From positions 2,790,001 through 2,854,000 of the forward strand of contig NZ_AP025463.1 of the NCBI RefSeq assembly GCF_024347335.1: DNA of 64,000 bases. The letters run 5' to 3'. This DNA comes from Vibrio celticus. Lineage in GTDB: Bacteria; Pseudomonadota; Gammaproteobacteria; Enterobacterales; Vibrionaceae. Positions 38,132-46,256 of the stretch are shown here, one piece after another (position 1 is the stretch's first letter; each line of letters starts with the position of its first letter). The position numbers and the translations under genes are program-made. The notes under the pieces are model-generated. The model made no database searches. It saw nothing but the letters and a program-made list of their open reading frames with translations, and was not told where the DNA came from.

Positions 38132-38150
38132 TGTTCATCAATACTGAACA
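38132..38150. promoter_or_regulatory. Dyad TGTTCA-N7-TGAACA (LysR T-N11-A box)
   Basis: Perfect 6-bp arms; the core TTCA-N7-TGAA contains the T-N11-A spacing typical of LysR-type binding. It lies 39 nt upstream of the regulator's start. Confidence 0.5.
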
Positions 38151-38188
38151 GAACCCATTTTCACCAGCAGAGCAAAACTAGGAATCTG

Positions 38189-39085
38189 ATGGCTAATATT
38201 TCAATAAAACAGCTCAAAGTGTTCGTCACTATTACTCAGCACTCGACATTGACTGCTGCCTCTGAGGCTCTGTTTCTGTCTAAAGCTGCGGTCAGCATGG
38301 CACTAGGCGAAATGGAGAAACAACTCGGCCACTCTCTATTTGACCGGGTCAACAACCGATTAATTCTCAACCAAGAGGGACATAAGTTACTTCCATTGGC
38401 GGATGAAATATTACATCGTGCTGCTGGTATTGATGTTTTGTTCCGTGATGATCAGCCTTTAAGTGGCAATCTAAAGGTCGGCGCGAGTGACACGATTGGT
38501 AATCAGGTCGCACCGTTTATTTTGTCAGGCTTTCGCGAACGAACACAGCATCAGGATCAAAGCTTGTTCATTTCAAACAGTGCACTGATCTGCCAAAAGT
38601 TGGTGGATTATGAACTTGATATCGCGCTAATTGAAGGAAAAACATTACACCCTGAACTCATTTCGAGTCAGTTTAGCAGCGATGAAATGTGCATTATTGT
38701 TAGTAATCAACATCCTCTCGTTGCCAAAGAAAAAGTGATTTTAAGCGATTTAGAAGACAGCCATTGGATTTTACGTGAATCAGGCTCAGGGACTCGCGAG
38801 TTTTTCCTTCGTGCCGTCGCACCGCGCATCGAACATTGGTATGAATCTTTTGAACTCAACACCACAGAGGCGATCATCAATTCAGTTTCCGCCAATCTTG
38901 GATTCGCATGTCTATCACGACTGGCGGCACAACGAGCGATTGATTCAGGCCGAGTAAAAGCGCTCGATGTGCCACTCGACATGAAACGACGTTTCTGGAT
39001 GCTGGTACACAAAGACAAATACCAGAGCCCGCTGCTGAAATCTTTCATGAGTTATTGTGAAGACTGGGCTACACATCAAGATTGA
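38189..39085 (+). CDS. LysR-family transcriptional regulator
   Basis: Seen: an N-terminal winged helix-turn-helix (residues ~3-62: ISIKQLKVFVTI...AASEALFLSKAAVSMALGEMEKQLG), then a LysR substrate-binding domain from ~90. The ATG at 38189 has TAGGA 5 nt upstream and starts right at the HTH; a longer frame from 38093 would add 32 residues and no domain. 298 aa. Divergent from the TDT transporter, with T-N11-A-type dyads in the gap; inferred to regulate it and itself. Effector unknown. Confidence 0.9.
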   Translation: MANISIKQLKVFVTITQHSTLTAASEALFLSKAAVSMALGEMEKQLGHSLFDRVNNRLILNQEGHKLLPLADEILHRAAGIDVLFRDDQPLSGNLKVGASDTIGNQVAPFILSGFRERTQHQDQSLFISNSALICQKLVDYELDIALIEGKTLHPELISSQFSSDEMCIIVSNQHPLVAKEKVILSDLEDSHWILRESGSGTREFFLRAVAPRIEHWYESFELNTTEAIINSVSANLGFACLSRLAAQRAIDSGRVKALDVPLDMKRRFWMLVHKDKYQSPLLKSFMSYCEDWATHQD

Positions 39086-39128
39086 GGCCGCATTGTTAGG
39101 GCTCCAACTGGACTTTTAACATCAGAAA

Positions 39129-39144
39129 CTGTATAAAAAGCCAG
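39129..39144 (+). promoter_or_regulatory. LexA (SOS) box of yebG
   Basis: CTGTATAAAAAGCCAG fits CTG-N10-CAG, with outer AA/TA. It lies 30 nt upstream of the yebG ATG. E. coli yebG is a known LexA target. Confidence 0.82.
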
Positions 39145-39173
39145 TAAAATTTATCAAACTTAGAGGATTAACC

Positions 39174-39467
39174 ATGGCTGTTATCGTCAAGTACGTGGTG
39201 GAACGCAACGGAGAAGAGAAAATGACTTTTACCTCTAAAGCCGAAGCCGACGCATACGACAAAATGCTGGATATGGCTGATGAGCTTTTTGAACTTTTAG
39301 GCAAAAGCGATTTAGTTGAAGATGAAGGCAAGCAAGAAGAACTTGCAATGTACCTAGCGAAGAACAAAGAAGAAGTTCTTTACGCATTAGGTGCTAAGCG
39401 TAAACCAGCTCCGAAAAAAGCTAAGAAGCTTGAAGCTGTTGAAGACGCAGAAGAAGATGCAGCGTAA
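39174..39467 (+). CDS. yebG: YebG-family DNA damage-inducible protein
   Basis: Small SOS-induced protein of unknown biochemical role. Seen: MAVIVKYVVERNGEEKMTFTSKAEADAYDKMLDMAD, a near-standard YebG N-terminus, and a lysine/alanine/acidic tail (KPAPKKAKKLE...EDAEEDAA). 97 aa, close to E. coli YebG (96). LexA box upstream and a strong terminator downstream make it a single-gene unit. Confidence 0.93.
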   Translation: MAVIVKYVVERNGEEKMTFTSKAEADAYDKMLDMADELFELLGKSDLVEDEGKQEELAMYLAKNKEEVLYALGAKRKPAPKKAKKLEAVEDAEEDAA

Positions 39468-39486
39468 CTAGCTGATCGCTTTCTAA

Positions 39487-39534
39487 AAAACGCCAATGAC
39501 GCCTCTAATCAGAGTTCGTTATTGGCGTTTTTTT
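39487..39534 (+). terminator. yebG terminator
   Basis: Stem AAAACGCCAAT-ACG / CGT-ATTGGCGTTTT around a 16-nt loop, ending in T7. Confidence 0.85.
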
Positions 39535-39625
39535 ATACTTATCGAAATATAATGAAGCTTGTTTATAGTCGAAATTGCTCTAAACATTCGCTTGCATGAA
39601 AGTGTGATAAAGATCTAATTTATAG

Positions 39626-39704
39626 CCATCAGGTGATGGGGTTCCACCTAAGCTTTTGCTTCAACCGCCCGTTCTTCCGAACAGTGCTAATGACTCCTAC
39701 AGAA
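39626..39704 (+). promoter_or_regulatory. Fluoride (crcB-type) riboswitch aptamer
   Basis: Seen: P1 stem AGGTG (39631-39635) with CACCT (39645-39649) around ATGGGGTTC; then a linker with an extra AAGC-TTTT-GCTT hairpin; ACCGC; a GTTC-TTCC-GAAC hairpin; and GCTAATGACTCCTACAG (39686-39702). The loop GGGGTT (39638-39643) pairs base for base with GACTCC (39692-39697), allowing G-U, which is the crcB pseudoknot. From memory the Bacillus cereus fluoride aptamer has GGCGATGGAGTTCGCC and GCTAATGACTCCTAC, the same architecture. The downstream genes are not crcB/eriC, and the P3 helix is less regular than usual, so the ligand needs checking. Confidence 0.78.
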
Positions 39705-39899
39705 TCGAAAACAGGTAATACTGTTGGATGTATCGCTATTCCTCCATTTTGAAATGGACTTAGTCTATAAGACCAAGTTCCATGACACCTTTGGATTATC
39801 GATACTCAAGATCTGTAGTGAATTAGCCGCACCTCTTCCAACACGTCCTGTTTTCTCAACGCCCTAGGTCTTCAACGACTCTAACTGTGAGAAAACATT
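39705..39899 (+). other. Structured leader between riboswitch and the scaffold gene
   Basis: 195 nt without an ORF. It can form AACAG...CTGTT, then either TCCATT-TTGA-AATGGA or a longer ATGGACTTAGTC...GACCAAGTTCCAT hairpin; these two share ATGGA and exclude each other. No intrinsic terminator with a T-tract is seen, so control could be translational or Rho-dependent. Confidence 0.5.
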
Positions 39900-40592
39900 A
39901 TGCACTACTCTTCAGAAATTCAATCAATGTGCCCTATTCAAAGGGGTGATCTACACACTTCAGCACCAATTCCAGTTGAAGGCGCTATGGTTAGTCCAAA
40001 AGATGTCATCGCTATTTCTGGCTTAAGCCATGGCGTCGGCACTTGTGCACCACAACAAGGTGCAGCAAAACTAACGCTGAACGTAAAAAACGGCATCATC
40101 GAAGAAGCACTAATCGAAACGATTGGTTGTTCAGGCATGACTCAATCAGCCGCGATGGCAGCAGAAATCCTCACCGGAAGAACCATTCTTGAAGCCCTAA
40201 ATACTGACTTAGTGTGTAACGCTATTAACGTAGCCATGCGTGAAATCTTCCTGCAGTTTGTTTACGGTCGAACTCAATCAGCTTTCTCTGAAGGCGGTCT
40301 AGAAATTGGCGCTGCATTAGAAGACTTAGGTCAAACACAGCGCAGCCAAGTGGGTACCAGTTACTCAACCGCAGCAAAAGGCGTACGTTACCTAGAGCTT
40401 GCAGAAGGTTATGTGACCAAGCTAGCGCTTAATGATCACAGCGAAGTGATTGGCTACGAGTATATCAACCTCGGCAAAATGATGAAGGCGATTAACCAAG
40501 GTGTGCCAGCGAATGAAGCGGCCGACCTTGCGACAGGGACCTATGGCCGCTTCGATGAAGCCGTGACCACTATTAACCCACGCCAACAGTAA
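39900..40592 (+). CDS. IscU/NifU-like iron-sulfur scaffold-type protein
   Basis: Seen: 230 aa with an IscU/NifU-N-like core, including GTCAPQQGAAKLTLNVKNG and ETIGCSGMTQSAAMAAEILTGRTILEAL, plus a downstream C106. Cysteines C49, C77 and C106 sit like the three cluster-ligand cysteines of IscU, but the context residues are unusual (CSGMTQ instead of CGSAIAS). C11 is extra. A ~90-residue C-terminal extension is not part of IscU. It is followed after 23 bp by a GGGtGRT protein and preceded by a fluoride-type riboswitch. True function unknown; it is not the housekeeping scaffold, which sits in the isc operon elsewhere. Confidence 0.75.
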   Translation: MHYSSEIQSMCPIQRGDLHTSAPIPVEGAMVSPKDVIAISGLSHGVGTCAPQQGAAKLTLNVKNGIIEEALIETIGCSGMTQSAAMAAEILTGRTILEALNTDLVCNAINVAMREIFLQFVYGRTQSAFSEGGLEIGAALEDLGQTQRSQVGTSYSTAAKGVRYLELAEGYVTKLALNDHSEVIGYEYINLGKMMKAINQGVPANEAADLATGTYGRFDEAVTTINPRQQ

Positions 40593-40615
40593 TTTTGCCA
40601 ATTTAGAGGAAAGAT

Positions 40616-41605
40616 ATGATGAACACTCAATTTAATGAATCAGTAACTCGCGTATTGGCAGAAATGAACTTCGACTCTTTAGAGCAAGCGAACCAATACT
40701 GTCTATCACACAATGTCGACCCAAAAGCGTTAGTGATGGATACCCAACCTATTGCTTTTGAAAGCGCTGCCGATGCTTATATCCTTGGCTCAGCACTGGC
40801 GCTATTTCGCAAAGCCACCAGCGCAGAACAAGCAGCAAATATCATTGGTGAAGGCCTTCAAGCATTCACCAAACCTGGCAGTGTTGCTGAGCAACGCCAA
40901 GTGGGGATCGGCCACGGTGCGCTTGCTGCTCGTCTTCTGAATGAAGAGAGTCACTGCTTTGCTTTTCTTGCGGGTCACGAGTCTTTTGCTGCCGCTGAGG
41001 GCGCAATTAAAATCGCACTGAACGTCAACAAATCACGCAAAAACCCATTGAAAGTGATCTTAAATGGCCTAGGTAAAGATGCGGCTTATCTTATCTCGCG
41101 CATCAACGGCTTCACTTACGTGCGCACTCAATACGATTACCAAACAGGTGAACTTGTTGAAACTGAACGTCGCCGTTTCTCACAAGGCCCTCGCGGCGAC
41201 ATCTTGTGTTACGGCGCTGATGATGTACGTGAAGGTGTGGCTATCATGCACAGAGAAGAAGTGGATGTCAGTATTACGGGTAACTCAACCAACCCTACTC
41301 GCTTCCAACACCCTGTAGCGGGTATCTACAAAGCAGAACGTACTCGCCAAGGTTTGCCATACTTCTCAGTAGCTTCAGGCGGCGGTACAGGTCGAACATT
41401 ACACCCAGATAACGTAGCAGCAGGCCCAGCGTCTTACGGCATGACAGATACCATGGGCAGAATGCACGCTGACGCCCAGTTCGCAGGTAGCTCTTCTGTT
41501 CCTGCTCACGTGGCGATGATGGGCTTCATCGGCATGGGCAACAATCCAATGGTCGGTGCTACAGTTGCATTGGCTGTCGCAGTGAGTGAATCTCAAAACG
41601 CATAG
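40616..41605 (+). CDS. GGGtGRT protein (uncharacterised)
   Basis: A conserved protein named for its motif, seen here as SGGGTGRTLHPDN (GGGTGRT at 255-261). Also seen: GIGHGALAARLLNEESHCFAFLAGHESFAAAEGA and many glycines, a cytosolic profile without membrane segments, 329 aa. No biochemical role is established as far as I know. The two neighbouring ATGs at the start both follow AGAGGAAAGAT. It forms a two-gene unit with the IscU-like gene and should be under the same riboswitch. Confidence 0.8.
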   Translation: MMNTQFNESVTRVLAEMNFDSLEQANQYCLSHNVDPKALVMDTQPIAFESAADAYILGSALALFRKATSAEQAANIIGEGLQAFTKPGSVAEQRQVGIGHGALAARLLNEESHCFAFLAGHESFAAAEGAIKIALNVNKSRKNPLKVILNGLGKDAAYLISRINGFTYVRTQYDYQTGELVETERRRFSQGPRGDILCYGADDVREGVAIMHREEVDVSITGNSTNPTRFQHPVAGIYKAERTRQGLPYFSVASGGGTGRTLHPDNVAAGPASYGMTDTMGRMHADAQFAGSSSVPAHVAMMGFIGMGNNPMVGATVALAVAVSESQNA

Positions 41606-41720
41606 CGCCAAAACGAGCTCCACCGTCGGCCTGTTATATAGAGGCCGTTGTGTCGAGCTTAATAATTGAGAAACTCGCAATAACGCGCGACCAAAACTCT
41701 ACACCTATCACTAAAATCAA

Positions 41721-41750
41721 ACAGTCAGCCTTGTGCTGGCTGTTTTTTAT
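41721..41750 (+). terminator. Terminator after GGGtGRT gene
   Basis: ACAGTCAGC-CTTGTG-CTGGCTGT with one G-U pair, then TTTTT. An upstream hairpin CGGCCT...AGGCCG (41631-41653) lacks a T-tract. Confidence 0.7.
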
Positions 41751-41847
41751 TCATACTTGCTCTACTATCTATTTCTAATAATTATTTGTATCTAAGGTTA
41801 AATACACCAACCATTGGTATTTAACTGCATACTTTCAAAGGAATAAT

Positions 41848-42489
41848 ATGAAAGAGCTCATCATTCATACCATTACCGTGTTCATGGGATTTTTTGCCAT
41901 CATGAACCCAATCGCCAACACCCCAATCTTTCTTGGATTAACTGGTGACAATGACAGGGAAACGGTCAAGTCCATCGCCTTCCGTTCAGTGTTTATCGCA
42001 TTCGTCATCGTCAGTACGTTTGCACTCTCTGGCAAACTGATCTTTGACCTCTTTGGTATCACGCTTTACGCACTGCGTATCACGGGCGGTATTCTGGTCT
42101 TTTTGATTGGCTTTCACATGCTACAAGGCGACTCAACACACGCCAAAGCGAAAGAGAAAGTCAACTCAGATGCCCAACGAGACGCGGCGCTAAGTATCGC
42201 AGTTTCACCTTTAGCTATGCCAATACTGGCCGGCCCCGGCACTATAGCCACCGCGATGAACTTTGCCAGCACCGAAGGCATCTACGAAACCATCATCACC
42301 ATCGTCGCCTTTGGTCTACTGTGTACTTTAACCTATGTATTATTTGTATTCGGCGAACGCTTCGTTAAAGCGGTCGGACCAAGTGCACTGAACGTGATTA
42401 CTCGAATGATGGGCTTAATACTCGCAGTTATCGGTATGCAGATGCTGATTGAAGGGATCGAGCAAGCTCATAAAGCGCTGTTTGTTTAA
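41848..42489 (+). CDS. MarC-family integral membrane protein
   Basis: Inner-membrane protein of the MarC/YchE/YhgN family, whose function is unsettled. Seen: about six hydrophobic segments in 213 aa, the family's N-terminal FFAIMNPIANTPIFLGLT, and SPLAMPILAGPGTIATAM in the middle. AAGGA lies 5 nt before the ATG. Single-gene unit with its own terminator. The sequence does not say whether it is closest to YhgN. Confidence 0.9.
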   Translation: MKELIIHTITVFMGFFAIMNPIANTPIFLGLTGDNDRETVKSIAFRSVFIAFVIVSTFALSGKLIFDLFGITLYALRITGGILVFLIGFHMLQGDSTHAKAKEKVNSDAQRDAALSIAVSPLAMPILAGPGTIATAMNFASTEGIYETIITIVAFGLLCTLTYVLFVFGERFVKAVGPSALNVITRMMGLILAVIGMQMLIEGIEQAHKALFV

Positions 42490-42514
42490 GCTCAGAACAA
42501 CAAATTTCTGATAC

Positions 42515-42545
42515 AAAAATAGCCAGCGATTCGCTGGCTATTTTT
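42515..42545 (+). terminator. Terminator after marC-family gene
   Basis: Perfect 14-bp stem AAAAATAGCCAGCG-ATT-CGCTGGCTATTTTT. Works on either strand. Confidence 0.87.
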
Positions 42546-42624
42546 ATTTTATTGTTAATCTATAACCTTGTATTTGAAGGCTTTAATTAACAATACATGA
42601 CACTCCGATAAGAGCGTATCAATA

Positions 42625-44616
42625 CTATTTATATTCAATCGTTGTTGTTTCAAATCCTAGTGGCTCTAATACTTTCTTATGCTCAGCCCAAGAAATAAAT
42701 GATTCTGCATCAGTATTACATACGTCACCTGAGCCTTCCGCACATGGTTTAATACCACCATCATAGTTGACGCTATATTTCTCGGTACTTCCATCGTATG
42801 TCAGGTTATTAACTTTGTAAGTTTTAAAACCATTGCCTGAAATCACAATATCTTGACGATCTGTTGATGTTAACTGAGCATCGCCTAATACATTCCAACC
42901 ATCACTACCACTTGCATTATAGTTATTAACGATAACAGTGTAGTTATCAGCATCGTTCATTGTCGTCCATACTGGGTTTTCTTCAGTTCCAGTATTAACC
43001 TCCAGGCTCGTCACTGTACCTGATACACCTTTCACATCTTCTGTAAACGTGTAACGCATACCCGATACATATGGGAACTTACCAGCATGAGCACCTTCCG
43101 CAAGTGTCGGCTCAATTGTGGTGTCGATAAGATTTCGAATCACTTCGCCTTTAACGGTTAAAATAGACAAGTAGTTCGAGAATGGTAATAATTCTAACGT
43201 CGCATTTCCTTCCCTGAAATCACCTGACGCGATATCCGTTCGAACACCACCAGCTCCCACCAAACCAATCTGAACATTTTTACCGGTAACCGCTGTTACC
43301 GACGGTTGATTTGCCCAATAAATCATACTTTGAGCAATCATCGGAGCAACATCTGAACCGTGCTTATCAGTTCCAGCGTCACCAGGACGACGCTCATGAC
43401 CGATTTCAGTCGGTGCAGCTGCAACAACATCACCATACGCAGCTTCAAGAGCTGGCTTATAAGTTGCGTCGATACGGGTTCTTAAATCTATATCTTCATC
43501 TTTTATCGTAATTTTGTCGTTATTATCAATAAACGAAGTTACATCATCTTTATCAGAACTAATCATTTGATGTTCTCGATGAGAATCGTGATAAAACTCA
43601 TCATTTGATAATAGAGTATTGTTCCCAACGCAGGAGAGAAGATTACCATTTATGTCAAATGATACATCAACGTCTCCGATAGCTTCCGCATACTGACCAG
43701 CTTGAACCACACAAGTCTTTTGTACCTTGTCTTTTTGTGGAATCATTTCGGCATAAATACCATTATTACCTTGATCAAGGTCGGTAAAGTCACCTAGTAA
43801 AGTATGAGAGTGACCGCCAACAATAATATCGATACCCGTTGTATTGGCAGCAAGCTCCTTATCGGCAGCATTCCCTATGTGTGATAGAACAATGATTTTA
43901 TTCACACCCTTGGTTTTTAAATCATTTATAGTGGCTTGAGTTGCTGTAATTTGGTCACTAAATGTCACATCACCAGTTCCGGTAGCTATCGTTGGCATAT
44001 CCCCCAAAACAACACCGATTACAGCGACAACTTTCTCATCATCATTTGCATCAGAAACAGAGGTAATTGCTCTTTTTTCTGAGCCTTCAAATGCGAACAA
44101 TTGATAAGGGTATAAATTATCTACATTACTTAAAGACTGATCTTTTGATGTATCCATATTATTTGCTAGCACGGGAAAACTAACTGTATTGATGAACGAT
44201 GCGAGCTTGTCAGTATCTAAATCGAATTCATGGTTCCCAAGTACCATTGCATCTAACCCCATCTGTGACAACAAGTCTGCGTTTGCGGCACCTTCATTTA
44301 GCTTAAAGTAAGCGGTACCTTGCCATGCGTCACCACCATGCAAGAATAACAAAGGTTCTTTGTCAGCTTTAGCACCCGCTTTGATATCATCAGCGGCTTT
44401 CAATAGGCGAGGATAACCGCCAAATTCGTTATAAACCTTCTTGCCATCATCACCCATAGTAAAACTTGATTTTACAGGATCAAAGTTTGAGTGAGTGTCA
44501 TTCACATGTGCAATGCGTAATGTCATATCGGGAACAATAATATCGTCACTGTCCGAGCCACAACCAACCATCGCTACGCCGATAGATAACACCAGTAAAG
44601 ACTTAGTAAAATTCAT
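42625..44616 (-). CDS. 5'-nucleotidase/metallophosphatase lipoprotein
   Basis: Periplasmic or surface enzyme that removes phosphate from nucleotides (UshA/NutA-like family). Seen: lipobox VGC with Cys19; metal-site motifs HVNDTHS, GGDAWQG, LGNHEFD, LSHIGN and GGHSHT in order across residues ~35-280; a C-terminal substrate domain with VGAGGVRTDIASGDFREG and NNYNASGSDGWNV. At 663 aa it is larger than E. coli UshA (550), owing to inserts around 330-400. Monocistronic. OmpK (a nucleoside channel) lies in the same window but is not linked. Confidence 0.88.
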   Translation of the reverse strand: MNFTKSLLVLSIGVAMVGCGSDSDDIIVPDMTLRIAHVNDTHSNFDPVKSSFTMGDDGKKVYNEFGGYPRLLKAADDIKAGAKADKEPLLFLHGGDAWQGTAYFKLNEGAANADLLSQMGLDAMVLGNHEFDLDTDKLASFINTVSFPVLANNMDTSKDQSLSNVDNLYPYQLFAFEGSEKRAITSVSDANDDEKVVAVIGVVLGDMPTIATGTGDVTFSDQITATQATINDLKTKGVNKIIVLSHIGNAADKELAANTTGIDIIVGGHSHTLLGDFTDLDQGNNGIYAEMIPQKDKVQKTCVVQAGQYAEAIGDVDVSFDINGNLLSCVGNNTLLSNDEFYHDSHREHQMISSDKDDVTSFIDNNDKITIKDEDIDLRTRIDATYKPALEAAYGDVVAAAPTEIGHERRPGDAGTDKHGSDVAPMIAQSMIYWANQPSVTAVTGKNVQIGLVGAGGVRTDIASGDFREGNATLELLPFSNYLSILTVKGEVIRNLIDTTIEPTLAEGAHAGKFPYVSGMRYTFTEDVKGVSGTVTSLEVNTGTEENPVWTTMNDADNYTVIVNNYNASGSDGWNVLGDAQLTSTDRQDIVISGNGFKTYKVNNLTYDGSTEKYSVNYDGGIKPCAEGSGDVCNTDAESFISWAEHKKVLEPLGFETTTIEYK

Positions 44617-45120
44617 AGAAGATCCTTTATTAATCGTTTTAATGTCGTTATGGCAGGCAATATACTGACATCTTGCAGGGTTTTAGTGATCGTTCTCTTA
44701 ATTACATGTCTGGAAAGTTGAGTATTTACCCTAACTGTAGGCACAAGCGATTAATCAACAGAAGTCGAATAATTCTGATAATAAACATGAATTTATAGAG
44801 AAAGTGTGACTCACTCTATTGATACTGCTAACAAGAAGGTGAGTTAGATATGAATGACAGATATGGAAATGAAAGCATACTGATTAGTTAAATAAAACGC
44901 CGTAAGATTAAGAACATGGTGCAGTATCCGGATAATGAAAACTATCGCTAGAAAGACAAGCAATATCATTTTACAGACTTTATCCCGATACGCCCTTTCA
45001 TAACGAGGGCGCTCTCTTTATGATGAACGCAATTAAATTAACTTTGCTAACGGCAGCGCTAGTTATTCGAGCCGCTGTTTGGGAATAGTAAAATCAAGAC
45101 TCAACACATGGAGATTCAAC
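44617..45120. other. Promoter interval between 5'-nucleotidase and dapD
   Basis: 504 bp, AT-rich. No gene I can support; a 22-codon frame at 45020-45088 is the only curiosity. It must carry both divergent promoters. Confidence 0.55.
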
Positions 45121-46152
45121 ATGGCTTACTTTTCACTAGCCTTCGGTACGGCAACCAAAAATCGCGACAATAAAATCATTGAAGCGTTCTTCCCTAACCC
45201 ACTTCTAAACCCAAGCGACGCTCTTGTAGCGGCTGTGGCAGAAGTATCAGGTTACTCTGAAGACAACCAAGCTATCGAAATCTCTGCTGCACAAAGCGCA
45301 GAACTGGCGAAGGCATTCGCAGCAAACGATGATGCAGCTAACGCATCTTTCGCAGAAAAAGCGGCAGCGTCTGAACAGCCACTTGTTCTTGTTGTTCTTG
45401 CTACTGACGAGAAACCAACATCGGTTGCTGAAGGCTTCCTAAAGCTACAACTTATCTCTAACCGCCTAGTACAACCACACGGTACGGTACTGGACGGCAT
45501 CTTCGGTCTACTGCACAACATCGCATGGACAAACGAAGGCCCTATCGACCTACCAGAGCTGGCTGAGCGTCAAATCGAAGCTCGCCTTGCAGGTCGTGCT
45601 CTGTCTGTAGATTGCGTAGACAAGTTCCCTAAAATGGTGGACTACGTAGTACCAACAGGTATTCGTATTGCTGACACTTCTCGTGTTCGTCTTGGCGCAC
45701 ACGTAGGCGAAGGCACAACAGTAATGCACGAAGGTTTCATCAACTTCAATGCTGGTACAACTGGCGTGAGTATGGTTGAAGGTCGTATCTCTGCGGGTGT
45801 TGTTGTAGGTAACGGTTCAGACATCGGCGGCGGCGCTTCTATCATGGGTACTCTGTCTGGTGGCGGTACTATGGTTATCTCTATCGGCGAAAACTGCCTA
45901 CTAGGCGCAAACGCTGGTCTTGGCTTCCCTATGGGCGACCGTTGCACGGTTGAATCTGGTCTTTACGTGACTGCGGGTACTAAGGTTCGCATGCTAGATA
46001 AAGAAGGCAACGAAGTAGAAATCATTAAAGCTCGCGATCTAGCTGGCGTTTCGGATCTTCTGTTCCGTCGTAACTCAATCACTGGCCAAATTGAATGTCT
46101 TGCGAACAAGTCTGCTGTTGAGCTAAACAGCGAGCTACACAGCAACAACTAA
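45121..46152 (+). CDS. dapD: Tetrahydrodipicolinate N-succinyltransferase (long form)
   Basis: Succinyl-CoA-dependent step of the lysine/diaminopimelate pathway. Seen: start MAYFSLAFGTATKNRDNK, then a left-handed beta-helix of hexapeptide repeats (VRLGAHVGEGTTVMHEGFI..., GISVMVEG-type turns, GENCLLGANAGLG). This is the ~343-aa DapD type rather than the 274-aa E. coli type. ATG at 45121 has GGAG 7 nt upstream; 14 more codons upstream are not needed. Followed by a heptamer repeat and a terminator. Confidence 0.93.
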   Translation: MAYFSLAFGTATKNRDNKIIEAFFPNPLLNPSDALVAAVAEVSGYSEDNQAIEISAAQSAELAKAFAANDDAANASFAEKAAASEQPLVLVVLATDEKPTSVAEGFLKLQLISNRLVQPHGTVLDGIFGLLHNIAWTNEGPIDLPELAERQIEARLAGRALSVDCVDKFPKMVDYVVPTGIRIADTSRVRLGAHVGEGTTVMHEGFINFNAGTTGVSMVEGRISAGVVVGNGSDIGGGASIMGTLSGGGTMVISIGENCLLGANAGLGFPMGDRCTVESGLYVTAGTKVRMLDKEGNEVEIIKARDLAGVSDLLFRRNSITGQIECLANKSAVELNSELHSNN

Positions 46153-46159
46153 TCTAAGC

Positions 46160-46193
46160 GCTAAATGCTAAATGCTAAATGCTAAATGCTAAA
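46160..46193. repeat. GCTAAAT tandem heptamer, four copies plus partial
   Basis: Four exact 7-nt units (46160-46187) followed by GCTAAA, eight bases after the dapD stop and before the terminator. Non-coding. Confidence 0.9.
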
Positions 46194-46200
46194 AAGTACG

Positions 46201-46236
46201 AAGCCGTTGGGGTTAAATCCAACGGCTTTTCTTTTA
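46201..46236. terminator. Bidirectional terminator, dapD / DUF3332 gene
   Basis: 10-bp stem AAGCCGTTGG / CCAACGGCTT with loop GGTTAAAT, followed by a T-rich run on plus; convergent genes flank it. Confidence 0.8.
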
Positions 46237-46256
46237 TATCTGCAGATCAGAGTGGG

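Noticed and set aside
45020..45088. 22-codon frame upstream of dapD (MMNAIKLTLL...)
   Set aside because: Very short, no clear ribosome site, and not needed to explain dapD. It could be chance.
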